Origin: CAWKOH01 sp963851245
GTDB lineage: Bacteria; Actinomycetota; Acidimicrobiia; Acidimicrobiales; Palsa-688
Direction of reading: 5' to 3'
Length of the DNA: 64,000 nt
Assembly: GCA_963851245.1 (NCBI GenBank)
Contig: CAWKOH010000003.1
Coordinates: 620,001-684,000 of the forward strand
Position 1 is the stretch's first letter. The number at the start of each line of letters is the position of its first letter. Made by a program: the position numbers and the translations under genes. Shown piece by piece: positions 35,517 to 46,506 of the stretch. Under the pieces are notes generated by a model. The model saw nothing but the letters and a program-made list of their open reading frames with translations, was not told where the DNA came from and searched no databases.

Positions 35517-36725
35517 GTGCGGCCAACCTCCGGCCGGGCGCGGTTGAATCCGGCGTCGACCGCCAGGCTTGTCCGCCTGGACGGCCTACGCGGCATAGCT
35601 GTGCTCTGCGTGCTCCTCTTCCACGCCGGCCCTTTTCTGATTCCGTCCCTTGATCCGAACCTGCTGCCGGGAGGCTTCCTCGGCGTCGACCTCTTTTTTG
35701 TGCTCAGCGGGTTCCTTATGACGAACATCTTGCTGGGACACCGGCAGAGCTACGGCCGCTTCTACGTTCGCCGGTTGGCCCGGGTCTTCCCGGCTCTTTA
35801 CGTGTTCCTCGCCGCTCAGATCCTCTACTGGTGGGCTATCGGAGGCGGCTTCCTTCGGTCCCTGAGCCCCTACGCCCTGATCGCCTCCGGCATGAGCAAC
35901 TGGGGCTCAGCCTTCGGCGTGAACCTTCCTTTCAGCCTGGGACAGACCTGGAGCCTGGGAGTCGAGGAGCAGCTGTACCTGCTTTGGCCGCTCGTCCTAA
36001 TCCTCGTCGGTAGGCGTGATCCCCGCCGCTTGAAGCGCATCTGCCTCGCGGGAATCGCCGGCTCGATGGTCATCAAGGTTCTGCTCCTCCATGCTGGGGT
36101 CTCGACGCCCGACATCTACGCTCAGACCGAGTCACGCCTCGATGACTTCCTCGTCGGTGCCCTGGTCGCCACCGTCTGGCACACCGACACCCGGCCCATC
36201 CCCCATCTTCGACCACTCACGGCCCTGGCAGCCGGGTTCCTCGTGTTCGGGCTCGCGGTGGCCCACCCCTTTACCTCCAGATGGCTGTACGAGGGAGGCT
36301 TCACCCTCGTCGCGGTGAGCGCCGGCGTCCTCTTGTATGCCTGCCTCCACCAGGGCGCCGGAACCGCCATCACCGCGACACCGTTCCTACGGGCTACCGG
36401 CCGCTACTCGTACAGCATCTACCTTTGGCATCCCCTGGTGTTCCTTGCTGTGTCCAGGTCCATACCGCACGCCACCGCTGCCAGGGTGGTGGCCGCGGCG
36501 GCGCTCCTTGTCACCATCTCCGTGCTGTCGACCCGTCTCGTCGAAGAGCCGCTACGCCGGGTCGCCGCCCGCATCCCGGGACTGGGCATCCGGGCGAAGA
36601 CTTCCGGGCTACCGCTCGTGCGACTGAGCCCCGGTTCAGCCAGCCCGGAAGGGCAAGGCGAGAGGAGTTCACCGGGGCGCACACCGCCTGCCATCGCGGC
36701 CGCCCCGGAATCACTGTTGGCCTGA
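35517..36725 (+). CDS. Acyltransferase-3 (OafA/YrhL-type) membrane acyltransferase
   Basis: 402 residues, about ten membrane helices. Landmarks are RLDGLRGIAVLCVLLFHAG (the conserved arginine-histidine motif of the first helices), FFVLSGFLMT, FYVRRLARVFPALY and YSYSIYLWHPLV. The family O-acetylates or acylates sugars of surface polysaccharides, peptidoglycan or lipids. There is no C-terminal SGNH domain; after about residue 360 only a proline/serine-rich cytoplasmic tail remains. The start is GTG 35517; a TTG slightly downstream is also possible. Acceptor unknown; no polysaccharide genes are adjacent. Confidence 0.88.
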   Translation: MRPTSGRARLNPASTARLVRLDGLRGIAVLCVLLFHAGPFLIPSLDPNLLPGGFLGVDLFFVLSGFLMTNILLGHRQSYGRFYVRRLARVFPALYVFLAAQILYWWAIGGGFLRSLSPYALIASGMSNWGSAFGVNLPFSLGQTWSLGVEEQLYLLWPLVLILVGRRDPRRLKRICLAGIAGSMVIKVLLLHAGVSTPDIYAQTESRLDDFLVGALVATVWHTDTRPIPHLRPLTALAAGFLVFGLAVAHPFTSRWLYEGGFTLVAVSAGVLLYACLHQGAGTAITATPFLRATGRYSYSIYLWHPLVFLAVSRSIPHATAARVVAAAALLVTISVLSTRLVEEPLRRVAARIPGLGIRAKTSGLPLVRLSPGSASPEGQGERSSPGRTPPAIAAAPESLLA

Positions 36726-36760
36726 ACTGGAAACGTCCAATTTGCTGCTGTTGCTAGCGG

Positions 36761-36834
36761 TGGGCGCTAGAGGACTCGAACCTCCGACCTCAGCCGTGTG
36801 AAGGCTGCGCTCTAACCAACTGAGCCAAGCGCCC
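36761..36834 (-). tRNA. tRNA-Val(CAC)
   Basis: On the minus strand the 74-nt cloverleaf starts GGGCGCT and ends AGCGCCC plus discriminator A; the D arm is GCTCAGTTGGTTAGAGC, the anticodon arm is CAGCC-TTCACAC-GGCTG (anticodon CAC), and the T arm is CGGAGGTTCGAGTCCTC-like. All stems pair. CC follows the discriminator in the genome. Confidence 0.95.
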
Positions 36835-36996
36835 GACAGGAACTCTGCAGCGTAGCGGCCGGGCCGCTCCCCCGCCACAACACGAAATGACAACTCGAGG
36901 CGTGGTCGCGTCCGCCTATGCTGGGTGGTCGCAGCTAGGGCCAGCGTCGTCCCTTCGTGCGTGGACCAGCTTGGACAGATCCTCGGAAGGACGCAG

Positions 36997-39900
36997 ATGG
37001 CTTCACCGACGCCAGTCGGCTTGTATCAACCCCAGTTCGAACATGACGCCTGCGGCGTCTCGTTCGTGGTGGATATGCACGGCCGTCGGAGCCACGACCT
37101 GGTCCAGATGGGCCTCGACAGCCTGTGCCACCTGGAGCACCGAGGAGCATCCGGTGCCGAAGTCAACACCGGAGACGGCGCGGGCATCCTTCTTCAGGTG
37201 CCCGACCGGTTCTACCGGGCCGTGGTTGGGTTCGAACTACCGGAGGCGGGGGCCTATGCGACCGGCATCGGGTTCCTGCCGACTGGGGCCCAGGATGCTG
37301 CCAGGGCCCGCCGTGCCATCGAGAAGCTGGCCGCTTCCGAGGATCTGGCGGTGCTGGGATGGCGCCATCTGCCGGTCGACCCGTCGCCGATCGGCGGCAT
37401 AGCCCGGTCGGCCATGCCCGACTTCCATCAGATCTTCATGGCCGGCCGGCCCGACCGCGATGCCATCCTGGGCATGGCCCTCGAGCGCCGGGCCTTCATC
37501 CTGCGCAAGCGTATTGAGCATGAGGTCGAGGGGGTCTACTTCCCATCGTTGTCATCGCGGACGGTCGTCTACAAGGGGATGCTCACCGCACCGCAGGTCC
37601 GCACCTTTTTCCCAGATCTGAACGACAAGCGGGTCGAGACCGCGCTGGCCCTGGTCCATTCCCGCTTTTCGACCAACACGTTCCCGAGCTGGCCGTTGGC
37701 CCACCCCTATCGCTACATATCCCACAACGGCGAGATCAACACTCTTCAGGGCAACCGCAACTGGATGCGGGCCCGGGAGGCGCTGCTGCAGAGCGACCTT
37801 TTCCCTGGCGCGGTCGAGCGGATCTTCCCGATCGTCACACCCGGCGCCAGCGACTCGGCCAGCTTCGACGAAGTCCTGGAGCTGCTGCATCTCGGCGGTC
37901 GGCCGCTACCGCACGCGGTGCTGATGATGATCCCGGAGGCGTGGGAAAACCACCGGACCATGGATCCGGCCCGCAAAGCGTTCTACCAGTTCCATGCCGC
38001 CATCATGGAGCCCTGGGACGGCCCCGCTTCGATCGCCTTCACCGACGGGACGGTCATAGGCGCGGTACTCGATCGCAACGGGCTGCGACCCTCCCGCTAC
38101 TGGGTGACCGACGACGGGCTGGTGGTCATGGCCTCCGAGGTCGGCGTCCTCGACATCCCGGCTTCGAAGGTGGTGCAGAAGGGGCGGCTGCAGCCCGGCC
38201 GGATGTTCCTGGTCGACACGGCCGAGGGGCGTATCGTGGCCGACGAGGAGATCAAGTCGACGCTTGCCGCCGAGCACCCCTACGGCGACTGGTTGGCCGA
38301 CCAGCAGATCTACTTCGACGACCTGCAGCCGCGCTTCACCCTGACCCCGCAGCACTCGTCGACTGTCACCCATCAGCGGCTCTTCGGCTACACCACCGAA
38401 GACCTCAAGATTCTCATCGGGCCCATGGCGAAGAACGGCATAGAGCCCCTCGGGAGCATGGGCACGGATACGCCGATCGCGGTGCTGTCGGACCGGCCGC
38501 GGCTCCTGTACGACTACTTCCAGCAACTGTTCGCGCAAGTGACCAACCCGCCGCTCGACGCCATCCGGGAGGAGCTGGTCACCTCCTTGTCGGGCACCAT
38601 CGGCCCTGAGCGCAACCTCCTGGCACCGGAATCGGCGAGCTGCAATCAGATCGTCATGTCGCAGCCGGTCATCACCAACGAGGACCTGGCCAAGCTCCTG
38701 TACGTCAACGAGGACGGCACGCAACCGGGCTGGCGTTCCTTCGCCATTGACGGGCTGTTCCCGGCTCGCACGGATAATCCGGGCGAGGCCCTCCACAGGG
38801 CTCTGGACGGGATCTGCGCCCGGGTGAGCGAAGCCATAGAGGATGGCGCCAAGATCATCATTCTCTCGGACCGGCACACTTCCCCCGAGCTGGCGCCCAT
38901 ACCGGCCTTGTTGCTGGTGAGCGCGGTCCATCACCATCTGATCGAGGAGAAGACCAGGACCCGGGTGGGGCTCGTCGTAGAAACCGGCGAGGCCCGGGAA
39001 GTGCATCACATCGCCCTCCTTCTCAGCTACGGGGCGGCCGCCGTCAATCCCTACCTGGCCTTCGACTCGATCTCGGACCTGATCCAGGACGGTTCCCTCA
39101 CCGGAATCACGCCGCGCCAGGCGGCCCGGAACTACATCAAGGCGTGCGGCAAGGGCGTCTTGAAGGTCATGTCGAAGATGGGCATCTCGACCGTGGCCTC
39201 CTATACCGGGGCCCAGGTCTTCGAGGCTATCGGGCTGTCGACCGAGACAGTGGAGAGGTACTTCCGGGGGACCGTCAGCCGCATCGGCGGAATCGGACTG
39301 GACGAGATCGCCCGCGAAGTCCTGGCCCGTCACGGCAGGGCCTGGCCCGGCCAACCCACGGAGCTGGCCCACCGCGACCTCGAAGTCGGTGGCGAGTACC
39401 AGTGGCGCCGGGAGGGCGAGTACCACCTCTTCAACCCCACGACGGTCCACAAGCTCCAGCACTCGACGCGGACCCAGCGCTACGACATCTTCAAGCAGTA
39501 CACCACCGCGGTCGACGACCAATCGGCCCGCTTGGGGACCCTGCGCGGTCTGTTCCATCTGCGCCCGGCTGCCGAAACCGGTCGCCACCCGATTCCCATC
39601 GAAGAGGTCGAGCCGGTATCAGAGATCGTAAAGCGGTTCAATACCGGCGCCATGTCGTACGGCTCCATCTCCGCGGAGGCACACGAGACGCTTGCCATAG
39701 CCATGAACCGACTGGGGGGCCGATCGAACACCGGCGAGGGAGGCGAGGACGCCGACCGCTACACGCCCGATCCCAACGGCGACCTTCGGCGCAGCGCGAT
39801 CAAGCAGGTGGCATCCGGTCGTTTCGGTGTCACCAGTGAGTACCTGGTGAATGCCGACGACCTCCAGATCAAGATGGCGCAGGGCGCCAAGCCCGGTGAA

Positions 39901-41561
39901 GGCGGCCAACTCCCGGGTCACAAGGTGTACCCGTGGATCGCCCGGACCCGTCACTCGACACCCGGTGTGGGCCTCATCTCCCCTCCTCCCCACCACGACA
40001 TCTACTCGATCGAAGACCTCGCTCAGCTGATCTACGACCTCAAGAACGCCAACGACCGGGCCCGGGTGCACGTGAAGCTGGTGGCCGAGGTCGGCGTCGG
40101 CACCGTGGCGGCCGGGGTGAGCAAGGCGCACGCCGACGTAGTCCTCATCTCCGGTCACGACGGCGGGACCGGCGCCTCTCCCCTCACGTCGCTGAAGCAC
40201 GCCGGCGCGCCGTGGGAGCTGGGCCTGGCCGAGACCCAACAGACCCTCATGCTCAACCGGCTCCGGGACCGCATCGTCGTGCAGGTAGACGGCCAGCTCA
40301 AGACCGGACGCGACGTGGTGATCGCGGCCCTGCTCGGTGCCGAGGAATACGGCTTCGCGACCGCCCCCCTCGTGGTGAGCGGCTGCATCATGATGCGCGT
40401 CTGCCACCTCGACACCTGCCCCGTCGGTATCGCCACCCAGAACCCGGAGCTGCGCAAACGCTTCACCGGCCGGCCCGAGTTCGTGGTCACGTTCTTCGAG
40501 TACGTGGCGGAAGAGGTGCGCGAGCTGTCTGGCCGAGCTCGGCTTCCGATCCCTCGAAGAGGTCATCGGCCATCCCGAGCTGCTGGACGTCACCGAGGCC
40601 ATCGGGCACTGGAAGGCCCGCGGCCTGGACCTATCCCCCATCCTGGAAACGCCGTCCGTAGGCCCCGACGAGCCGCGCCACTGCGTCAGCGCCCAGAACC
40701 ACGGTTTGGACCGGGCCCTGGACCAGCAGCTGATCGAAGCCTGCCAACCGGCTCTCCTGGACGCTCGCCCCGTCCAGCTGTCGGTACCTATCCGCAACGT
40801 CAACCGCACGGTCGGTACCCTCCTCGGCGCCGAGATCACCCGTCGGTATGGAGGAGAGGGGCTGTCGGAAGGAACGGTTGACATCTCCTTCACCGGTTCG
40901 GCCGGCCAGAGCTTCGGGGCCTTCGTGCCCCGCGGCATAACCTTGCGGCTCGACGGCGACGCCAACGACTACCTGGGGAAAGGCTTATCCGGTGGGCGCC
41001 TGATCGTGCGGCCGCCCCGCGACGCGCCCAAATCATTCGTGGCCGAGCAGCAGATAATTGCCGGCAACGTGATCCTGTACGGGGCGACCGGTGGCGAAGC
41101 GTTCATCCGAGGCGTGGTCGGAGAACGCTTCGCCGTGCGCAACTCCGGGGCGACCGCCGTGGTCGAAGGCGTGGGAGACCACGGTTGCGAATACATGACG
41201 GGCGGACGGGTCGTCGTCCTCGGCCCGACCGGCCGCAACTTCGGAGCGGGAATGTCGGGCGGCATCGCCTACGTGTGGGATCCGCGCGGGACGTTCGGGG
41301 CCAACCTGAACGGCGAGATGGTCGACCTGGAGGACTGCGGCGAGGACGAGGTGCTGTGGCTGTCGGAGATCCTGGAGCGGCACTCGACTGAGACCGGTTC
41401 CGAGGTGGCGGCCCGCATCCTCGGGGCCTGGCCCCGCTCGGCGGCACAGTTCGTGAAAGTGATGCCGCGCGATTACAAGCGGGTGCTCAGAGGCGGTGCG
41501 CGACGCGGAGGCCAGCGGCCTGCCGGTGGAGGACGCCATCATGGCGGCGTCACGTGGGTAA
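36997..41561 (+). CDS. gltB: Glutamate synthase (NADPH) large subunit, two frameshifts
   Basis: ATG 36997 has GGAAGG 6 nt upstream. The N-terminal Ntn-glutaminase begins with HDACGVSFVV (Cys19 becomes the nucleophile after processing) and has HSRFSTNTFPSWPLAHP and NGEINTLQGN. The synthase domain binds FMN and the 3Fe-4S cluster (CIMMRVCHLDTCPVGIAT); the C-terminal beta-helix follows. Frame breaks: an extra T at about 40528 and an extra A at about 41489. Removing both gives 1520 residues, exactly the usual size, ending DAIMAASRG at TAA 41561. It makes glutamate from 2-oxoglutarate and glutamine-derived ammonia, working with GltD. Confidence 0.93.
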
Positions 41562-43018
41562 GCCGACCGGGTTCCTGGAGTTTCGCCGCGAGCTGCCCGG
41601 CCGGCGGCCCGTTCCCGTACGCCTGCGGGACTGGAAGGAGGTGTACGAGCCATTCCAGCCGGACCGGCTGCAGACGCAGGCGAGCCGTTGCATGGACTGC
41701 GGCATACCGTTCTGCAACGACGGTTGCCCGCTCGGGAACCTGATTCCCGACTGGAACGACATGGTCTACCAAGATCAGTGGCAGGTCGCCATCGAACGCC
41801 TGCACGCCACCAACAATTTCCCGGAGTTCACCGGCCGGCTGTGCCCCGCCCCATGCGAGTCGGCCTGCGTCCTCGGCATCAACTCTGATCCGGTGACCAT
41901 CAAGCAGGTCGAGGTTTCCATCATCGACCGCGCCTGGGACGAGGGCTGGGTGAAGCCGCTGCCCCCGAATCGCCCACGGGCATGCGGGTGGCCGTCATCG
42001 GCTCCGGCCCGGCGGGGCTGGCCGCCGCTCAGCAACTCACCCGGGCCGGACACACCGTGACGGTCTACGAACGGGCCGACAAGCCCGGCGGCCTGCTGCG
42101 GTACGGCATCCCCGAGTTCAAGATGGAGAAACGGCACCTGGACCGGCGCCTGGCCCAGATGGAGGCGGAAGGAACCATCTTCGTGTCAGGCACCACCGTC
42201 GGTGTTGGGTCCGGTCCCGGAACCCTGGCGGCAGCCGAGGTCCGCGATGCGAACGACGCCGTCGTGATCGCGACGGGAGCCACGGTGGGGCGCGAACTTC
42301 CGATACCCGGACGGGAGCTGGCCGGTATCCACCAGGCCATGGATTTCCTGCCGCTGGCCAACCGGGCCGTCGATGCCGAGGATCCGGTGGCCGCCTGCCC
42401 ACTCACCGCTCGAGGCAAAAACGTCGTCATCATCGGTGGTGGCGACACGGGCGCCGACTGCCTGGGGACCGTGCACCGGCAGGGAGCCCGGTCCGTCCAT
42501 CAGTTCGAGATCATGCCGCGACCGCCGGACGTGCGTGATCCGTCGACACCGTGGCCGACGTGGCCCTTGATGTTCCGGACCTCGTCGGCACACGAGGAAG
42601 GCGGAGAGCGGGTGTTCGCCGTGAACACTCTCGAGTTCCTGGCTGATGACGCCGGCGGTGTGCGGGCGCTCCGGGCGTGCGAGGTATCGATGTCGGTCGT
42701 GGATGGCCGGCCGCGTTCGATCCGGTGGAGGGAACCGAGTTCGAACTGCCCGGCGAACTGGTTCTGCTGGCCCTGGGCTTCTCCGGTCCCGAGCCAGAGC
42801 TGGCGGCGGCCTTCGGGCTGCCCCTCACCGCGCGTGGCGATATCGGCCGGAGCGCCACCTACGAGACCGATGAGCCCGGCGTGTTCGTGTGCGGCGACGC
42901 CGGCCGAGGTCAGAGCTTGATCGTGTGGGCCATCGCCGAGGGTCGCAGCGCGGCCATGCACGTGGACCAGTTTCTGGCCGGGAGGACCCTCCTGCCGGCG
43001 CCTCTCCCGGTCGCGTAG
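41554..43018 (+). CDS. gltD: Glutamate synthase small subunit, two frameshifts
   Basis: GTG 41554 overlaps the end of gltB by 8 nt. The N-terminal 4Fe-4S region has CMDCGIPFCNDGCPLGN and CPAPCESAC; then FAD binding VIGSGPAGLAAAQQL and NADPH binding IIGGGDTGADCLG; the C-terminus ends FVCGDAGRGQSLIVWAIAEG. Two bases appear to be missing: one C in the run at about 41962-41966 and one G at about 42712. With both restored the product is 488 residues, normal for GltD. It passes electrons from NADPH to GltB. Confidence 0.93.
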
Positions 43019-43060
43019 GGGGTGCTGCCGCCGGCCGGCGTGGGCCGGCGGCCGCACCCC
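43019..43060 (+). terminator. Strong hairpin terminator after gltD
   Basis: Starting one base after the gltD stop, GGGGTGCTGCCGCCGGCC pairs with GGCCGGCGGCCGCACCCC over 18 positions with a single mismatch and a 6-nt loop. There is no T-run but the stem is very stable and perfectly placed to end the gltBD transcript. Confidence 0.75.
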
Positions 43061-43098
43061 GATCAGGAGTTGCCCACACAGGCGGGTACCCTGGAGGA

Positions 43099-43530
43099 GT
43101 GACTTTCGGGCCGGGAGATGACTTCGAGTTCCAGCAAGACGGGCGCGATGTGAACCCTGAGCTGGATCCCGAAACCGACCCCGAAGCGGCGCCGGAGCAG
43201 GAACACGAGTACAACACCGCCCTGCCCCCCAAGATCGAGGCCTGGCGCAAGCGCAGCGCGGCGGGAGCCATACTGACCGGCTTCGCTCTCGGGTTGCAGG
43301 AGGCCCTCGAGACCAAGCGGCAAGAACCCTCGATCATGATCCAGACCTCCGGCGACCCCCCCAAGGATCTTCCCGTCGAAGCCGACTTCGAGTACGGGCG
43401 GCCGCGCCAGAGCGTGGTGAGCATCCGGCCCTGGCTCCTGGAAGGCACCGGTGGGGAGCGCGACTCCGGGGGCGCCGGTCCAACTCCCGACGACGGCGAA
43501 ACCGGATCTGCCCGCGTTGAGCCCGCCTAA
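43099..43530 (+). CDS. Conserved actinobacterial hypothetical protein
   Basis: 143 residues from GTG 43099. The N-terminal 40 residues are acidic and proline-rich (PELDPETDPEAAPEQE), then comes a conserved core, KIEAWRKRSAAGAILTGFALG LQEALETKRQ in the sequence, followed by PLPVEADFEYG-like residues and VVSIRPWL. This core is familiar from small uncharacterised proteins of many actinobacteria; no function is known to me. GGAGGA abuts the start codon, closer than usual. It is followed, with overlap, by the membrane protein at 43517. Confidence 0.6.
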   Translation: MTFGPGDDFEFQQDGRDVNPELDPETDPEAAPEQEHEYNTALPPKIEAWRKRSAAGAILTGFALGLQEALETKRQEPSIMIQTSGDPPKDLPVEADFEYGRPRQSVVSIRPWLLEGTGGERDSGGAGPTPDDGETGSARVEPA

Positions 43531-44161
43531 CTCCGAAGAACCCGACCGGGACCGAGTGTTCGCCGAGGATGCCCAGCGCTTCGAGGACGCCAATGGTCCC
43601 GACTTCGACGAGGCCGATCTGAAGCCCTCGGCGATGCGCGGCCCGGAGCCGCTCTACGGATATGTGGTGGCCGCCGAACTGCTGGTGGTGGCCATCCTGA
43701 ACCTGACCGACACCCACGGGCCGGGGGCGCCCGCTCACCCTGACACGGCCCTGGCTGCAGCCGGCATCCTGGGCGCGGCGGCGGTGGCGGCGGCGATACG
43801 GTTCACCCGCCATCGCATGGTCGTGGCCTTCGTCACCATCGCGGCGGCGTTCCTGGTCAGCGTGCCGAAGATCCCGAACTCGCTCGAGTTGGTGCACGTC
43901 ATCGCGATAGCGGTCCCCTTCGTGTACGCCTTCATCCTGACGCAACGCCAGAACAAGGCCCGGGTGGCGGACATCAAGCAAGCCAGGGCGGCGCAATCCT
44001 CCTCGGGCGGAGCGCGGGCCGGACGGACAGATGCGGCCGGGCGGGCCGAAGATCAAGCCAATCGGCGGGACCGGCGCGGCCGGCGGGGAGTGCCCGAGCC
44101 GTCGGGACCCAAAGCCAGCAACCGGTACACCCCACCCAAACCGAAACGACCCCACCGCTAA
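43517..44161 (+). CDS. Hypothetical four-helix membrane protein
   Basis: About 214 residues if TTG 43517 is the start; ATG 43451 in the same frame is the only ATG alternative but overlaps the previous gene by 80 bp. The middle part contains several hydrophobic segments (LYGYVVAAELLVVAILNL, ALAAAGILGAAAVAAAIRF, MVVAFVTIAAAFLVSV, VHVIAIAVPFVYAFIL). The C-terminal 60 residues are basic and glycine/serine/arginine-rich, ending in a PKPKRPHR-type tail. It overlaps the preceding conserved hypothetical gene, so the pair is probably co-expressed. No function recognised. Confidence 0.55.
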   Translation: MSPPNSEEPDRDRVFAEDAQRFEDANGPDFDEADLKPSAMRGPEPLYGYVVAAELLVVAILNLTDTHGPGAPAHPDTALAAAGILGAAAVAAAIRFTRHRMVVAFVTIAAAFLVSVPKIPNSLELVHVIAIAVPFVYAFILTQRQNKARVADIKQARAAQSSSGGARAGRTDAAGRAEDQANRRDRRGRRGVPEPSGPKASNRYTPPKPKRPHR

Positions 44162-44295
44162 GCCGGTAAGCGGCTCCGGGCCCGGGATCAGCCTTCAGAT
44201 ACGCCCAATCTCTCAAGCGCGGGCGCCCTGTCTCCGACTGCGCTAGTAGCGCACCGCTGGCATCAACATCGGAAAGGGATTTAGAGGGCCATATA

Positions 44296-45859
44296 GTGCA
44301 ACTAAGTACGGTCAGGCTCGGGCAGACGGGCCGACCGGCGCACCAGGAGCAGACGAGGCAGGAGCCGCCTTACTGGTACCTGGGGCTCCTGTTGGCCCTC
44401 GTGATCCCGGCGACGCTCATCGAGAAATGGTCCGGTTCGCTGTGGATGCCGGGCTTCGGATTGGGCTTCGCCATCTTGGTCCTGTACGGGTCCCGCTGGC
44501 TGCGCGCCCTACTCGACTGCCGCCGCCGTCCTGGCCGTCATCCTGGTCGCCACCCCGGCTCTGCTGCCCGGGTCGTCGGTGGGCCAATTCTTCACCACCG
44601 TCGAGGGAGTCACCGCGCTGGCGGTGGGATACGGCCTGACCGCGCTGGGAATCCGGGCCTGCCACATCGACCTGTCTCTGCGGCGGCTCCGGGACGCACT
44701 ACTGCTGTCGGCGCTCGGGCTGGCGGGGGCGGGGTTGACCGCCATGGTCTTCATGGGCGTACTGGCCGGGCGGGAGCAGCTGACCGGAAGGCGGTTCTCC
44801 GACGTCCTGGCCTTCGTGGCGGCAGGCGGGGCGTCCGGCGCCTTCGGGCTGGCCCCGCTCCTCCTGGTGGCGGGGGCGTGGATCAGCCGGCGTTCCAAAT
44901 GGGACCTGCATCCGAGCCCCGCCATCTTCAACCCGGCTCGCTGGACCCTCGCCACCTGGGTCCGGACCGCCGAGACCACCGCGCAGCTGGCGGCCTTCGC
45001 CGCTATCGCGGCCCTCCTGATCGGCCGGCCGCCCCACACTCCGGTGTACTACCCCCTTCTCATCCCGATCGGATGGGTGGCCCTCCGCAGCGGTGTCACG
45101 GGCACCGCCATCGGCATCGCCATCGGCACCCTCATAGTGGCCGCCGTCGCCCACTCGCATGGCTGGGCCGGTACCGATATCGACGGGCTGGAGACCTTCC
45201 TGGTCGTGTTCGCCATCGCCGGCCTGTGCTTCGGCGCGGCCCAGACCGAGAGGCACGACGCCCTGCACACGCTCGAGCGCAGCCAGCAGGCGCTGTTCCG
45301 AAGCGCCACCCAGGACAACCTCACCGGCTTGGCCACTCAGGCCCATCTGGTGGACAGTGCGCGGGCGGCCCTCGAACGGGCCGGCCAAACCGGGAAGGCC
45401 CTCGGAGTCATCTTCGTCGACCTGGACAATTTCAAGGAGTTCAACGACCGCTGGAACCAGCACGCCGTAGGCGATCGGGTGCTGGCGGTCATCGGTGACC
45501 GGCTCCGGGGGACGCTACGGGCGTCCGACACCGCAGGCCGTTACGGAGGGGACGAGTTCGTGGTCGTCTGCGAGGACCTTTCGAGCGAGGAGGACCTGTG
45601 GGCGATCGGCCGGCGCGTGGAAGCCGCCATCAGGGAGCCCATCCTCATCGGTGGGGCCCCGTACTCTGTCAGCGCCAGCGTGGGCGTGGAGATGGGCCGG
45701 CCAGGCGACACCGCCGCCTCTCTCCTGGCTCGGGCGGACAGCGCCATGTACGAAGAGAAGCGTCGCCGCCGGGCAGCGGGCCGACCGGGCCGGTTAGCGG
45801 ACGGCGCCGTCGCCGCCCGGGGAGGAGCTCGGCCGCCGGCCAGCCTGACCCGCCGCTGA
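44296..45859 (+). CDS. Membrane diguanylate cyclase (MASE1-like + GGDEF), one frameshift
   Basis: From GTG 44296 a membrane sensor region of MASE1-like type (about residues 25-310, with SGSLWMPGFGLGFAILVL) is followed by a GGDEF domain (about 330-500). The frame breaks at about 44515, where one extra base within ACTCGACTGC separates the first 75 residues from the rest; 1564 bp is 521 codons plus one. The cyclase site YGGDEF is intact, as are VDLDNFKEFN (metal aspartate) and the RASD inhibitory I-site five residues before GGYDEF-equivalent. It should make cyclic di-GMP with product feedback. Its end overlaps the convergent TetR gene by 66 bp. Confidence 0.85.
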
Positions 45860-46483
45860 TCGTACGACCGAGCCATTACCTCCGGCGGGGTCGTGCGACA
45901 GGAGAGCCGCCCGCAAGAAGTCGAGCAGGCCGGCTCGTTGCCGTACCAGTTCCCGCGGCGTCGGCTCCACGCCGAGGGCCCGGAGCACCTCGACCTCGGT
46001 CGCCAGCCCCACGATGGTGGAGTAGGAAGTGAGGAGCAGGAGACGGGCGTCCTGCTGGCGGAGCAATCCGGCGTCCATCCCCTCCTCCAGGAATCCAGTG
46101 GCCCGTTCGATGAAGGGCCCCAGGATAGCCGTGAACCTGGTGGCCGCCGGTGGCCCCAGCCGGCTGACCTCCCGAAGCAGGCCGAGCAGTTCCGGCCGCC
46201 GGGCGGCCAGCCGGAACACGGACCTGACCACGGCGTCGACGCGTTCCCAACCCTGAGCTGGGCCGGCCAGAGCCCGTTCCAGCGAGGCGGTCATCTCGTC
46301 GCCGGCTTCGTCGATGACGGCGTCCAGGAGAACCTCTTTGGAGTTGAAGTAGTAGAGGATGCTCTGCTTGCGGATACCGAGCTCGGTCGCCAGGGCGTCC
46401 AGGGATGTGGTTTCGTAGCCGCGGGTCCCGAATGCCCTGAGGGCCGCATCTATGACCCGGTCCCGGGTACTCGCAGTGGGCAC
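45794..46483 (-). CDS. TetR-family transcriptional regulator
   Basis: 229 residues from GTG 46483. The N-terminal helix-turn-helix (about 6-55) reads RDRVIDAALRAFGTRGYETT, LATELGIRKQSILYYF and NSKEVLLDAV, classical TetR. The ligand domain (60-200) is unassigned. The divergent acyl-reductase gene starts 23 bp away and the gap holds the palindrome TACCA-AA-TGGTA, a good operator, so the protein probably represses both itself and the lipid operon. The ligand could be an acyl-CoA or related lipid, by inference from the target genes. Its C-terminal 22 codons overlap the diguanylate cyclase gene. Confidence 0.92.
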   Translation of the reverse strand: MPTASTRDRVIDAALRAFGTRGYETTSLDALATELGIRKQSILYYFNSKEVLLDAVIDEAGDEMTASLERALAGPAQGWERVDAVVRSVFRLAARRPELLGLLREVSRLGPPAATRFTAILGPFIERATGFLEEGMDAGLLRQQDARLLLLTSYSTIVGLATEVEVLRALGVEPTPRELVRQRAGLLDFLRAALLSHDPAGGNGSVVRSAAGQAGRRPSSSPGGDGAVR

Positions 46484-46484
46484 T

Positions 46485-46496
46485 TACCAAATGGTA
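46485..46496. promoter_or_regulatory. Palindromic operator between TetR gene and lipid operon
   Basis: TACCAAATGGTA: two 5-bp arms around AA, located in the 23-bp gap between the divergent start codons (46483 and 46507). A regulator bound here would cover both translation starts, which also implies that one or both genes are read from leaderless or nearly leaderless transcripts. Confidence 0.6.
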
Positions 46497-46506
46497 GACA
46501 ATAGCG

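Noticed and set aside
36711..36893. A 60-codon minus-strand frame near the tRNA
   Set aside because: It runs across tRNA-Val(CAC), which explains the sequence fully.
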